Positions 1 through 37,470 of a DNA stretch of 64,000 nt are shown here, in pieces; position 1 is the stretch's first letter; each line of letters opens with the position of its first letter. The notes beneath the pieces were generated by a model. That model searched no databases. It was not told the origin of the DNA and was given only the letters and a program-made list of their open reading frames with translations. Origin of the DNA: Mactra quadrangularis (Eukaryota > Mollusca > Bivalvia > Venerida > Mactridae); NCBI GenBank assembly GCA_025267735.1, contig CM046311.1, positions 21,846,020 through 21,910,019 on the forward strand. Reading direction: 5' to 3'. A program made the translations under genes and the position numbers.

Positions 1-1045
1 AATGTAATGTTGTGTTTTACACAGATAATGTCAGGCCATGTTTTGCACATATCATGTCAGATCATGTTTTACTCAGATAATATCAAGTCATGTTTAACAC
101 AGATTATATCAGATCATGTTTTACACAGATGTTGACACGTTTTGTAAGACAGAAAATGTCAAATAATGATTTACACAAAAATGCCAGATCAGGTTTTACA
201 CAGATAATGTCAGGTCATGTTTTACACAGATAATGTCAGGTCACGTTTTACAGAGACAATGACAGGTCATGTTTTACACAGATTATGTCAGGTCATGTTT
301 TACACAGATAATGACAGGTCATGTTTTACACAGATAATGACAGGTCATGTTTTACACAGATAATATCAGGTCAGGTTTTACAAAGATAATGTAAGGTCAT
401 GTTTTACACAGAATATGGCTCATCTTGTTATACAAAGGTTATGTCAAGTCATATTTTACACAAGTAATATCCTGTTTTACACAGATCATGTAAGGTCATG
501 TTTTACACAGAATATGGCTCATCTTGTTATACAAAGGTTATGTCAAGTCTTTTTTTACACAAGTAATATCCTGTTTTACACAAGTAATGTAAGTTCATGT
601 TTTATGCAAATACTTCCAAGCCGTTTTATATAGATAAAGTCAAGCCATATTTAAAACAGATAATGTCAGGTAATTTTTTTACGTAAACATTTCCAAGCTT
701 GTTTTACGTATATTATGTCCATCTAAGTTTTTCACAGATTATTCCAAGCCATGTTTTTACACAGCTAAAGCAGGATGTTAAACCAAGTTCCAAGTTTCTC
801 AGATAGTGACATGATCATGTTTTACACAGATTATTTCAATCCATGTTTTACACAGATTATTTCAAGACGTGTTTTACACAGATTCTGTTAAGCCATGTTT
901 TACACAGATTATTTCAAACCATGTCTTACACAAATTCTGTCAAACCATGTTTACACAGACTATTTCATGCCATGTTTTACATAGAAAACATTATTATGTT
1001 TTTACACAGCAAAACAGATGTTACACAAAGTTCATACTAGAGTTT
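1..1045. repeat. 26-bp minisatellite, 3' flank of WDR47
   Basis: Tandem array of about 26-bp units built on GTCATGTTTTACACAGATAA, cleanest at 190-420 and more diverged to about 1045. It runs beyond the left window edge. The frames seen here (415-633, 843-1054) are translated repeat, not genes. It occupies the place where the WDR47 3' UTR should lie. Confidence 0.9.
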
Positions 1046-1073
1046 CTAAGATAATGATATGATGTATTAAACA

Positions 1074-27219
<26,146 letters not shown>

Positions 27220-27539
27220 GTTTCCTATCGTTCTGTGTCAACAACTCTCATTAAAATAACGTCGAATGCCTAAAATCAACACTGTTTATGAAATGTCAAA
27301 CAAAAACTGACATTTGTCCACCATTATTATTCATCGCAGGTGGCGCTGCATGTTAACTGACTGATTATCGGATTTTCTACGTTGAAACGGCGAGGCGCAA
27401 AATTATTTCTGCACCAGTCTATTCTTTGACAGTTTGGCGGGTAAAGGGAGGCAAATGCTAAATGCGCCAATGGTTTGCCGATGTACGTGACGTCATAAAG
27501 TAAATAATAATAAACAATTTAGCACATGCGTGCGTCAAA
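27220..27539. promoter_or_regulatory. Bidirectional promoter between WDR47 and a four-span protein gene
   Basis: The start codons of two divergent genes lie 320 bp apart, at 27219 (minus) and 27540 (plus). The interval is richer in C+G and CpG than its surroundings. It holds a perfect CRE palindrome TGACGTCA at 27488-27495 and an E2F-like TTTGGCGGG at 27433-27441. No convincing TATA box. Known of such promoters: CRE, E2F and CpG sites are frequent in head-to-head housekeeping pairs. Shared regulation is inferred. Confidence 0.7.
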
Positions 27540-30004
27540 ATGCTCCAACTGTTTCAATTTATAGTCCTAAATATGACATTTTCTGTAATTGGAGCTGAAA
27601 TAGCTAACAAATTGGCATCGATTGGAGGCCTTTGGTTTAATTTCTTTTACGTATGGGTGTTATATGCAGTTTTCGACGACTGGCAAGATAGCGATTTGCC
27701 AATCAATCAGGTATGATGTTAAAAATATCTTCAAATATTTTGTTACTGTTATTGTACAACATTGTTTTTCTCTATTGATAATAGTATAGACCCAAATAAT
27801 CGAGCGAATTATTATCATGAAAGAAAAGTATACATTTGTATTGTCTTTTTTATTGAACTATTTTCGCTTTGAATAACTAAAAGTGTTTAATTAAGTTGAA
27901 AAAACGATAGCTCGTTATTCCGTTTGCTGCCCAGCACATTGAACTTTGCACATTTAATGAGAATGTTCCAATCATGCTTCCAGAAAAAAATCGCAACATT
28001 AACAGTGCTTTAAAGTTCGTCTTTCGATAGCAAATTTTAATGTACTTGTAAATAAATTTATAAAATACAGGCCTACATTATAAAAAATACTCAATTCAGT
28101 CTTTGTGATTTAATTAAATAACATTCACAAAAGAGAGGTTGAACCAGTTTAGTCATTAAAAACGACATTGTTGAATTAACAGTTTTAACTAGCGCCCGCG
28201 TCAGCAAACCTTCCGAAAATGATGTCTTTAATTTAATCTACATTTAGTGACATTTACCTATGCTTCCGTTTCCAAAAAAAAAACAAGCACCTAAAGAACC
28301 AGGGCAGCATATTAAGTAAAATATCTCATATTTAGAAAAACTCGGACCTGCAGTGCTCGGTCGTAAATATGTGAAAATTTTATTGTAAATGGGTAAACTA
28401 TTGATTAAATATTATATGGATCCATGTGTTTGGTGATACTTCGTTAATTATTTTACAAATTATTAGTGAATAAAATGGAGCTGTTCAAAATACGATTTTC
28501 TAGCAATTTCAACAGGTGTTAATCCGCATCTTTGGTTTGCAAAAACAATCAATCGTCTAGATGATCATGATTTTGGATTTTTCGCGTGCATTTGACAGAT
28601 ACCCCTTAATTAGTCACAATTAAGTCACGAGGTTTCCATTATCATTTTACTGAAATTTAGATGGGATGACCGAGCATTGGTAGTGACCGAGCAAAGGTAG
28701 TTGACTCTAGACCTAACTCAGCTCGACATTTTGCAAATTAATACACGTAGTCATAAAAATATACAAAAGTCTTTAATAAAACTATGTCAATAAAGTATAG
28801 CCATGAAGCACCCAAATAATCGTGTCAAAGAAAACCAAACCAGGATGTAGGTTAAATGTATATAAAAGGCCTACTAACCATAAATTCGCCATTTTTGTTG
28901 AACAGCAATTGATGATTCAAGTTTGAGTTTTCCTAATGACTGAAGTTTTTAAATTCATTAAATGGAATTAACCCTAAATCCTGATTGCGACATGGGTGAA
29001 AAGGGCCATTTTTCCCTTCACACGCTAGGGCTACTTCAATGTGCTCTAATTCCATTATAAATTGACTGACAGGCCTTCAACTTAACCAAGTGATTCCCTG
29101 GGTTACTGTTTTCCAGAGAAAGCAAGTTGAGCTTCGATCCCAGTTACTATGGCAACACTGGGGTTGAGCAAAAAGGGCAAAAATGCAAATTTGCTCTTTT
29201 TCAGTCCAAAATTTGCATTTCATTCAGTTTTTTTCCATAATTAAGGTCTAAAGTGCCAGTACTTTTCAGAGACTGAAACATGTTTACTTATCAGCATTTT
29301 GTGCCATTTTTCTACTCTTAATGACCCCAATTTCAAGGCCTGTGACGGTCATTTTTAAGGGGGCCCTTACACGTAAAAATGCGGGATTGACCAGTTAAGG
29401 GTTAAATAAGTACAATGTATTAAGGTTGAGAGTTGCTCACAAGACTGTAGTAACTCACTCTTCTACTCAATGCACTTACTACAGTCTTGTGGGCAACCCT
29501 CGAATTGTGTATCTATATACAGACGTGAGTAAACGCCAGTATAAGCTGATAGATGATTTATTTGTCTCGTTGCAGATTGGTTCATGGTTTGTAATGTTCT
29601 TTATGGTCAGCTCAACATGCATGCTACTCAACAAGATAGCTCAGTTCTTCAAGTTCAACAATCTATCTATTTGTTCAATTATTTTAAATATTACATCAAA
29701 ACTTTTACAACTCACATTTCCATACATCCTATGGCGTTACGTGTATTTACCAACAAGATTTGGAGTGAACTTCGGTATTAACTACATGTTCGGAACCTGT
29801 GACGCATGGTACTGCACTTGGGGTTCGATTTTGTTGGCAGTCATGGTTACTGGTGCCGTTGTTTCTTATACGTGTCAGAGCCCAGCCATGAAGGAACCAG
29901 AAAAGACGAAGAGGAAGTATACTCAACGTGTTACTCCTATAGCTAAACGTACAAGATCTGCTGGCACAGACACGCGTAGATCTAGATCAGCTTCAAGACG
30001 GTAG
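27540..30004 (+). CDS. Uncharacterised four-span membrane protein, two exons
   Basis: Join of 27540-27710 and 29576-30004: donor CAG/GTATGA, acceptor TCGTTGCAG, phase 0, 199 residues. Hydrophobic segments are at about 2-20 (with a second hydrophobic run near 30-45), 58-80, 85-106 and 135-160. A strongly basic Ser/Arg tail follows (KRKYTQRV, TRRSRSASRR at the C-end). The layout (short N-end, GLW in the first loop, four spans, basic tail) recalls claudin/PMP22-type proteins, but the paired cysteines after GLW are missing, so this is only a suggestion. The frame upstream of 29576 is intron; an extra internal exon cannot be excluded. ATTAAA poly(A) signals are at 30039 and 30146. It shares its promoter with WDR47. 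I do not recognise the gene. Confidence 0.65.
28972..29401. mobile_element. piggyBac-like MITE with TTAA flanks
   Basis: TTAA (28968-28971) precedes CCCTAAATCCTGATTG, and the inverted end ...TTAAGGG is followed by TTAA (29402-29405). CCCT ends plus TTAA duplication fit piggyBac. Arms match only partly. Lies in the single intron of the four-span gene. Confidence 0.6.
29426..29504. mobile_element. 79-bp miniature palindrome, family B copy 1
   Basis: The arms GAGAGTTGCTCACAAGACTG and CAGTCTTGTGGGCAACCCTC, extended by TAGTAA/TTACTA, surround a short loop. The same element is at 45745-45821. It ends about 70 bp before the splice acceptor of the four-span gene. Confidence 0.85.
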
Positions 30005-30643
30005 AGAGTTTATGATGTCACCACCAATTCTAGTTTATATTAAATTCTAAATTATTATTCATAAAGCAAAATGTGATTCTTTTTTACTTGTATTTAATAT
30101 ATTGTTTAGTTTCTATATTTTTGTTTTGTTTTATTCATTAAGAAGATTAAATTGTGTGATTGTACCTGTTTGTTGTTGTTTTATACCCGTAGTTATTGCT
30201 CCAGAACTTTAAAAATCAATTTTGTGAATATGGCATGTTTTTGTACTTTAAAATATGAACTTGTCCTTTTTTTGGGGGGCGGGGACACAAGTCCGATTTT
30301 TTATGGTACCGTTTTAGAGTATTATAAAAACAAATTTAGTTGTTTAGTACTGTTTATCTCTACATACATGTATACATGTATCATCTAATTAAAATTGTTT
30401 TTAATGGATGATTAAAAATTTCCGAAAATATTCCTTTTTTTCTATATTTTTTCACCGACTCCTCTTTTGTAAAATTGACACTTGAGTAAAAAGTCACATA
30501 TAGTCATCAGTTGTTACAATGGGTGCGTTCAGGATTCTCCCAGCTGGTACCAAGTAGAATTACCAAGGGTTACAGTACGCTACCGAATGTTACCAAATAT
30601 ACCATTGGTTGCCAATAAATTCTGAACGGACATTGGTAATATT

Positions 30644-30785
30644 GGGCACGTTCCGCAAGGAAATCGCTAGCTAGTGATTCGTCCCCTGGTACCCTCGATT
30701 TGGTGTCACATAGTATATACTTTTGGTGCAAGAAAGGTACCAGAGGACGAATCGCTAGCTAGCGATTTGCTTGCGGAACGTGCCC
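30644..30785. mobile_element. 142-bp near-perfect palindromic MITE, nested
   Basis: The left arm GGGCACGTTCCGCAAG continues with AAATCGCTAGCTAG, and the right arm mirrors it with few mismatches over about 55 bp. It is inserted in the left half of the 30514-31886 element. Confidence 0.85.
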
Positions 30786-31054
30786 ATTGGTAATGAATGG
30801 TTGTATATGGTATCATATTGCTGCCAATGGTAACCAACGGTACAAATCTAACATGATGGATGAACGCAAAAAAACGTGCTATATCTACTGTTGCAGTATT
30901 GAAACACTGAAAGCTAACACTTGTATCTAAAATAGCCTCTACTAAGTACTCAAGTAGGGATGAACTGCTTTTTAGACAGACAAGAGATTTTGTTTCTAAA
31001 ATATCTAGCTTTATTATGACCGAATAATTTCACTGTATTCATTAGAAGACTTTG

Positions 31055-31540
31055 GGCCGACTTGATTTGCCCGGGCGGCTCAAAGCGGCGTGCGCCGATT
31101 CAGAAACGGCTACCGGCGATTCGCTTTATTTGCTCCGACATTGAGCCGGGTCAACAACCGGCGCACGCCGAATGCGCCGGTTTCGTTAGAGCGGCTAGCG
31201 GCGAGCACGTGACGAATATGGCTAAAAATAGATACAGGTGAAACCATTATTACAAAAATTTACTACGATTATGGACAAAATACTAATTGGTGTGTTCAAT
31301 TAAACTTTCTTGCGCGACATTTGTGTAAGAGTTATATTACAAGTACGCATTTTACTCGCCAGACACAAATTTAAAATTTTAATTACTAATATGGATTTAT
31401 GTACCACCCTGCTTGAAATACGACCGTCTGAAACAGTAATTAGTTAGCCGGATCGCTTGATTCATATGTCACACCGGGGCGAGCCGATTGGCGAACGGCT
31501 TACGCCGGTTCGTAAGCCGCCCGGGCAAATCAAGTCGGCC
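31055..31540. mobile_element. 486-bp GC-rich-ended inverted-repeat element, nested
   Basis: The ends GGCCGACTTGATTTGCCCGG and CCGGGCAAATCAAGTCGGCC are perfect inverted repeats, continued by GCGGCT/AGCCGC. Subterminal regions are full of gccgg/ccggc motifs; the centre is AT-rich. Confidence 0.85.
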
Positions 31541-32139
31541 AATTAAGAGTCTATTTAGGCTCACTAGGGGCCGCCTTTCCAGACACTTCTCCCATTATTT
31601 GAGAAATCTCCAAGTTATTTCAAGCTACATGCCCGTATGAAATACAGAAAAGGTGATGCTTATGTTATTGTGGTATCTTGATATATAATTAAATGAAATT
31701 CTCAGTGCTGCCGCCATTTTGACTTGAATCAAAACGAGGCTACCAAAGCTACCTCACTTATAGGGTCGCGAGAGAATTGGTTACCCTTGCCGTCGGTATA
31801 CCATGCAATTGTTACCAACTGTTACCGATGGTTACCAACGATACCATCAGGCACCAAAGGTAAAACTCTGAACGCACCCAATGTAAACATTAAATGCAGA
31901 TAAATGTAATATTAGGAGAACTAAATCAAGGCTACCACAAAGTTCATATACAAGTACCATGCAGAGGCTATCGATGTTCCCAATATTAATATTTGTTGTC
32001 TATCTTGAGCCACATGAATGAATGCATAAACTATAAATACAGATGAAATGATCCCAACTCACACGAATTTTCCACTCAAGTGACTTACAAATTCCCCCAT
32101 TGAAACACTTCAGCCGAGTGTTCAGTAGGGAGTTCAGTT

Positions 32140-32445
32140 ACCGCGAACGTGACAGAACGTTCCGTAACGATACATTTGGAACTCCTCGGCCATTCACTGC
32201 GATTAATCTCGGACATATTTAGACGCTATTTTGAAACTATCGGTGTTAAAGTAAACAAATATATGATCGTTTAGGCATTGAGTGATGTTTCGTTTTTAGT
32301 GCGTAAATTTTGAATCACTCGTTGCCTTAAACGATCTCATATTTGTGTATTAGATTAGGTTATTCGCAGCGAATTTCCAAGGAGTTTCGAATGTATCGTT
32401 ATGTAACGTTCTGTAACGTTTTGTGTAATTGAACACGCTACAGTA
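32140..32445. mobile_element. MITE with long arms, family M2, copy 1
   Basis: Arms of about 60-80 bp: acagaacgttccgtaacgat then acatttggaactcc on the left; its mirror with ggagtttcgaatgtatcg then gtaacgttttgtgtaattga on the right. The left tip is worn. The same arm is at 63815-64000, and the left-central part is at 44731 and 48651. Confidence 0.75.
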
Positions 32446-32459
32446 ACGCCTGCTAGCGA

Positions 32460-32600
32460 CCCATACGGATACGGGAAAACTCAACCCGTAGACAGCTCAA
32501 CCTATGGATAACTCATTCAACCCAAAGTTGGGAAAACTCAAACCGTAGTGAGGTATTGAGTTTTCTCGGGTTGAGTTGTCCTTGGTTGAGTTGTGCCGAC
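32460..32600. repeat. Cluster of AACTCAACC/GGTTGAGTT inverted motifs
   Basis: gggaaaactcaacccgtag, gggaaaactcaaaccgtag and gagttttctcgggttgagtt form several short complementary arms within about 140 bp. Confidence 0.6.
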
Positions 32601-32884
32601 TCTAACGTTTCGGAACGTTTGGGGTAATTGAACACGCTGCTGGACACAATGACTTAAAACTTATGATGGCTGAAGATCATAATTGTATTAATGTTATATT
32701 GATGTGCTGGAAAATATTAAAATATTATGAAAAACTACTTAAAATTACACTCTATGAACCAATGTCATATGAAGCAATGAAAGGGGTCATATTAAATTTT
32801 CAATAAAAACGTTTATGTAAAGGTCATATGTGGTGTGAATACGATCACAACATGGACGGAAAATGTAAGAAAAATACTGTAGCA

Positions 32885-33130
32885 GAGGTATAATACGACG
32901 TACATTTGAACTCTCTTCCCTTCAAGTTAGCTTTTAAATCTCAGTTCGCTCATGGATTTTTATCGGGTTACATTAATTTTGGCACACAATGCAAATAACC
33001 CACTTGAAATTGCGCCCTTAGATAGTCCCACATAAAATCAAGCTCCAAGAACTCGAGGGCGAATTCGGTTAAGGAGGGTGTGTGTGCAATATAATACGAC
33101 ACTTGTACTCCCTTGCCTCCAAGCTAGCTT
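32885..33130 (+). repeat. Direct duplication of about 60 bp
   Basis: taatacgacgtacatttgaa followed by ctctcttcccttcaagttag (32890) recurs as taatacgacacttgtactcc followed by cttgcctccaagctag (33092). Confidence 0.6.
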
Positions 33131-33133
33131 TTA

Positions 33134-33205
33134 TGACGATGTGGTAGTGTCCGCTTACGACTCGAGAGGTCGCGGGTTAGACTCTCAGTGCGAATCATGT
33201 ATTTT
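33134..33205 (+). mobile_element. tRNA-like SINE head
   Basis: gacgatgtggtagtgtccgc, then gactcgagaggtcgcgggtt and agactc resemble tRNA A- and B-box regions. The acceptor stem does not close, so it is not called a tRNA gene. Confidence 0.5.
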
Positions 33206-33379
33206 CATAGCGTTAGAGTACCACGCCACCATTTGTAATATCACAACCTGCACATGTACAATGTACTTTAATGTTGATCAACCAGATCTGACCTCTCCAC
33301 AAAGGACCCATGTGTTCAAAGGTCAGTTTTCAAATTTTCACTGACATGTCTGTTATTTACAGGTTAGACTGTGTATATT

Positions 33380-33679
33380 CATAGGCGGATCCAGCGGGGG
33401 AGTCAGGGGGGTCCGGACCCCCCTAGAATTTGAAAAATGTACTTGTCCATTAGTGTATTTCTTGACTGTAAGTCATTTTTAAGTGTCATGAAGCAATTTT
33501 TCTCGGTGATTAATATAGATTTAACGGTTATGTAGTTTTTATAATTAATATATTGAATTTTTCTGCAAAATGTGTATGATGTGGTTGTAGTTCGAAAGTT
33601 CGGGACCCCCCCCCCTTGAAAAGCTCGGACCCCCATAGAAATGTTTGGACCCCCTAAAAAAATCCTGGATCTGCCCCTG
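33380..33679. mobile_element. hAT-like MITE with GGATCCAG ends
   Basis: Left CATAGGCGGATCCAG and right CTGGATCTGCCCCTG are inverted, with G-run/C-run subterminal blocks (gggggtcc/ggaccccc). The frame at 33403-33762 only reads through it. Confidence 0.7.
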
Positions 33680-34105
33680 ATATTGTAACTGAATAACAAG
33701 GAAGATATTGTGTGAGGTATAAGGACGTTAAATAGCTCTAAATGAAATGTATATGTGCGCATGTAGTTTTAATGAAAAAAAGTAATTCATTTTAACAAAA
33801 TTAGCATGGTTGATAAACCACCACCACTTGGTAAGAACGTAAGAACGTGGTAGAACGCTTTCCATTACAGCAACAACGAAGACATGTAAGTAAAACATAT
33901 CACACTTGTTTATTTTAAAGTAATCCTGGGCATCCCTCGTAGTGGGTTAGTTTATTGTGTTGTTAATATAAACATTGTTTTGTTTTTTTGTTCGAACTAT
34001 AGATATAAATCGAAAGTATTATTGTCAATACTTAAACCAATAGTTCTGATCACAGCATATTTATCCTGGTGACTGAATTACGCCATGTCACATTGTCTTC
34101 CCGCG

Positions 34106-34308
34106 AGGCGCCACACAAAGACACGAAAGTATGACAAAATGATATTCATTTCATAGGACACTTTAATCATTTGTCATGCTTATGGAGGATGAAATGTATA
34201 ACGAAAACATATTTATAGATCTACCACAAAACTGTATTTTTGTCTCAGACACCGCAAGACGAAGATACGACAGTCATTTGTCGCATCTTCGTGTTTTTGT
34301 GTGGAGCC
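34106..34308. mobile_element. 203-bp MITE with AGGCGCCACACAAA ends
   Basis: The arms GGCGCCACACAAAGACACGA and TCGTGTTTTTGTGTGGAGCC are near-perfect inverted repeats, extended by gacaaaatga/tcatttgtc. Confidence 0.8.
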
Positions 34309-34315
34309 TAGCTGG

Positions 34316-35132
34316 ACGTCATTTATCTTCTAGTATGATGTCATGAACGATGAAAATATAAGGTTTTCTTTCATGCTTTACGGTGAAACGTCGCGTTATT
34401 CGATGAAAATAAACGGTGAAAATATAAATTTTATATAGTAAAATATAACCTTTTATTGCATATGTTACTATAAATAGTAACAAAATCGACGTGGAAGTGC
34501 GCCAATATAGCCTCAATGTGGGCAATACATTCCGGTATTGAGCAAGTGTGCCAAAATATCGATATTTGGCCCACTTCCTAGTGTGCCAAAAATCGATATT
34601 GAGGCAACTTCCGGTCATTACGCACCTGCAGTCCAACAACCGCAGACTTTCCGCACGTGAAATTCGTACGTAATTAGCAACAAGAAGCTATAATATTCAA
34701 TTTTACGACGTGTGTTTTTTTTCAAAGTGAAAATAAATAAGATAATCAACAATTTATCAAGACTTACGTTTTATAACAAGCGTTCATAAGATTCCGACGT
34801 TTCGACGTTGAATAAACAAAACAATACATGTGACGTAACGTCAACGTGCAAAATAGCGCGGTACATCGAGAAAATGTATTTTTGTTGTTGAAAAGTCATC
34901 GTTTCATGAATTGGTCAACATATGCAATAAATAGGTTATGAAACAGGGCAAGTGTGCCTTAAGTCGATATCGGCACACTTTCACCGGCATTGGCCCTCGG
35001 GCTAAAGCCCTCGGGCCAATACCTAAGCAAGTGTGCCGATATCTTCCTTAAGGCACACTTGCCCTGTTTAATAACCTATACATATTTTCATCGTTCATGA
35101 CGTCATATTAGACGATAAATGATGTCATCTTG
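34316..35132. mobile_element. About 815-bp foldback element with an inner hairpin
   Basis: The left arm (gacgtcatttatcttctagt, then atgacgatgaaaatata-like sequence) is mirrored at 35080-35132 (attttcatcgttcatgacgt). Inside, 34944-35067 is a hairpin with arms AGGGCAAGTGTGCCTTAAG / CTTAAGGCACACTTGCCCT and a ccctcgggc core. The frame at 34319-34639 reads through the left half. Confidence 0.75.
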
Positions 35133-35199
35133 GAGTAGAAATGACGTCACGTTATAATTTGTGTAAAATACATCAAATAAAACACAAAACTAAGCATGA

Positions 35200-35362
35200 A
35201 AGAAACAGAATATTCGTCAACTTTCGTGTAAGATCTTTTTTATTTCAACTCGTGAACTCAAAAAATGACATTTTCACTCGTGGCTATGCCACTCGTGAAA
35301 ATATGTTTTCTGAGCTCACTTGGTGAAATAAAAATCGATCTTGCACCAAAGTTGACGAATAT
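35200..35362. mobile_element. Hairpin element following the 34-kb foldback
   Basis: agaatattcgtcaactttcg with gtaagatc and tttatttcaactcgtgaact are mirrored by gagctcacttggtgaaataa, gatcttgcaccaaagttgac and gaatatcct. The centre tcactcgtggctatgccact is itself a small palindrome. Confidence 0.75.
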
Positions 35363-35780
35363 CCTCTATATATTTTCACGACGTTTTGAACACCGTAAAG
35401 CATGAAAGAAATAAATTTCCATACATGTTATAGTGGCTTTAATAGATATAATAATGCATGTTTAAAGTGCTAATGTATTAATCAGTATATATTAAACAAT
35501 AACACTTAAATCCGGAAGCAAATGATAATAATTTATGAGAAATGTGTAAAAAACAATGTAACATCAAGTTTCGGTCGATGAGTGGGCAAGAGATAAGATT
35601 TTATAACGTGCTCCTGCGTGTTAGCTGTAAAGATTCGAAAGAAGCTTGGTGAATATATGGGAAATAACGGATGACAACCAAAAGGTATATATATGTTTTT
35701 GGTTTTATTTTTGAAGGCAGTTAGATACATGTAAAGTTAGTTGAATTATCATTCCCCGGATGTGCGTATTGTGTGTTTTT

Positions 35781-36065
35781 TGGGAGGGGGTAACCGTAGA
35801 AACACGTTGAATAGGTTATATATCGGCGGTCAATCTACTCACCATTCGTGGACGGGCTAAATATCTGGAATTAGTTGCTAACCAGTCACTATGAGAGACT
35901 GACAACTGCCCTACATGATTTAGATTCAGTGATAGGAGGAATAATGACCGAAATTATTTCCTGACAAAGCTCAACAAAAGTATTTCTCATCCGGGGATCA
36001 AACCTAACTACCACTCAATCAGCAGACTTGCGTGCTTCCAATTTAGCTAGCCTGGAAGTCGTGGA
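35781..36065 (-). mobile_element. SINE family S3, minus orientation
   Basis: Shares cggcggtcaatc, ctgacaactgccctacatga, tttagattcagtgataggag and the tRNA-like end (agcagacttgcgtgcttcca, tttagctagcc) with 12950 and 48286. Confidence 0.75.
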
Positions 36066-36069
36066 TCGG

Positions 36070-37270
36070 GTCTACATTGTACATACCTTCTTAAAGTTTT
36101 TAGACCTTCGGCGATTTCGACGAAATGCTTAAGTTATACCACAAATCGAAAACTATTGACGAAAATGCCTGACCAGTTTAACCTGTGGAATGATACATGT
36201 GTCTTTGATTTACTACACAGTCAATTTCTAGGCGATATAGAGTAGTTCCGTCATCTGATTCGTGATCAGTGACAGGTGTGTACAAATATTGATAAGCGTG
36301 TGGAAGGGGCGCAGTAAATTTTCGTTAATACACTAAGCTGTAACCACATCAAATCAAAAGTTTACTTTCCATGTTGAAAAGTTTATGAAGTAAGAGCAAT
36401 AAAATGATTAATATATTAATAGTGTCTATAGCAGTTAAATGTAATGATACTGTGGTCATTCATTGTATTACTTGAAGTTTAAATTGTTTGACAGTATTGT
36501 ATAATATTTATCATATTTAACTACACTAATAAATCTACAGAATTTGTATGCAAATAGTACAGGAGATAACTGTACTTCAAGATTTTGTATGGCAAGTAGA
36601 GGAAAATAAAATCTTCAAATATTTGCCTCTAATACAGCGGAGAATAAACACTTCGAGCGCATGTTTTGCCCTGCTTGATTCGTACTTGAACATAATGTGT
36701 AAGGAGTAATCATTAGTATGAATTTGTTAGGTTTCAATGTGCACGAAAGTCTTTCTGTATTTCAATACTTTGATTTTGTCAATGTAAATCCGATATACTT
36801 GATCTTCTATTGAAGTAAGTGGGGTAGTTGTTAGCCACTGTTAAAGATAATTTGCTTATCTATACTTTTAAATTTGCGAGTTTCCTGTTTTGTGGAAGAA
36901 ACTGCGCAGCTTTGAATAAATCCTTTGTTTGTCGCTGGAGCACCTATATACCGGCATATCAAGTTGACAATTCTTTTTTGACAAAGCCTCTTGATATTTG
37001 CAAAAACTGCCAAAAATCAACAAAAATAGTGGGTTTTTTTGTGTCTAAAAATAGTTCTAGATAAAACTAAAAATAGACACGTCAAACCAAACTCCCCGCT
37101 GCGGTTATCTCCCTTTATCAAATCAATAACTTAAGTAGCAAAGCGTGACTTAAGCACTGTGAGGAGTTTGCTAAAGCCCGTGCTTGCACGGGCTCCCATG
37201 TAGTATACATGTATATTATAGTACTTGCTTATGGCAACTCTTTTATATATACGTGTTCTCAAATCACCTG
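36070..37270. other. No feature seen
   Basis: AT-rich intergenic sequence. Overlapping frames on both strands near 36830-37060 look like chance. A short stretch (actccccgctgcggttatct) recurs in diverged form at about 39805. Confidence 0.5.
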
Positions 37271-37279
37271 CCACTGTTA

Positions 37280-37470
37280 ACCCGGGTCGATAGCGCAGTT
37301 AGCAGCGCACCGGGATTTGGAATCTCGTGTCCCGAAGGGGGCCCGGGTTTGAATAGCGACCGGGAAGGTTATACCTTTCCATGAAAATTTGACAATTATG
37401 TCAATTTTCCTACATTAATAAGGCATACGGAGAAGTTTCATACCCAACTTTTAGACCCATCAAGATTTTC
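37280..37470 (+). mobile_element. tRNA-derived SINE, family S2, best-preserved copy
   Basis: The tRNA-like head cgatagcgcagttagcagcg, then caccgggatttggaatctcg and box-B-like cccgggtttgaatagc, is followed by ccatgaaaatttgacaatta and cggagaagttt. This copy is the most GC-rich and least decayed. Confidence 0.8.

Larger units (their letters stand above)
30514..31886. mobile_element. 1.37-kb foldback element with nested insertions
   Basis: The outer ends TTACAATGGGTGCGTTCAG and CTGAACGCACCCAATGTAA are inverted. Inside the ends lie many ttacca/tggtaa motifs. Two complete inverted-repeat elements (30644-30785 and 31055-31540) sit inside it. No coding capacity. Confidence 0.75.

Noticed and set aside
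1..1045. CRISPR-like array
   Set aside because: Units are directly adjacent and diverged, without unique spacers, in an animal genome: a minisatellite.
29426..29575. N-terminal extension of the four-span protein from the open frame before 29576
   Set aside because: This stretch is a miniature palindrome plus intron ending in a good TTGCAG acceptor; joining to 27540-27710 gives a hydrophobic start in phase.
33078..33344. 88-residue plus-strand protein
   Set aside because: Covers a duplicated segment and a tRNA-like SINE head; no coding support.
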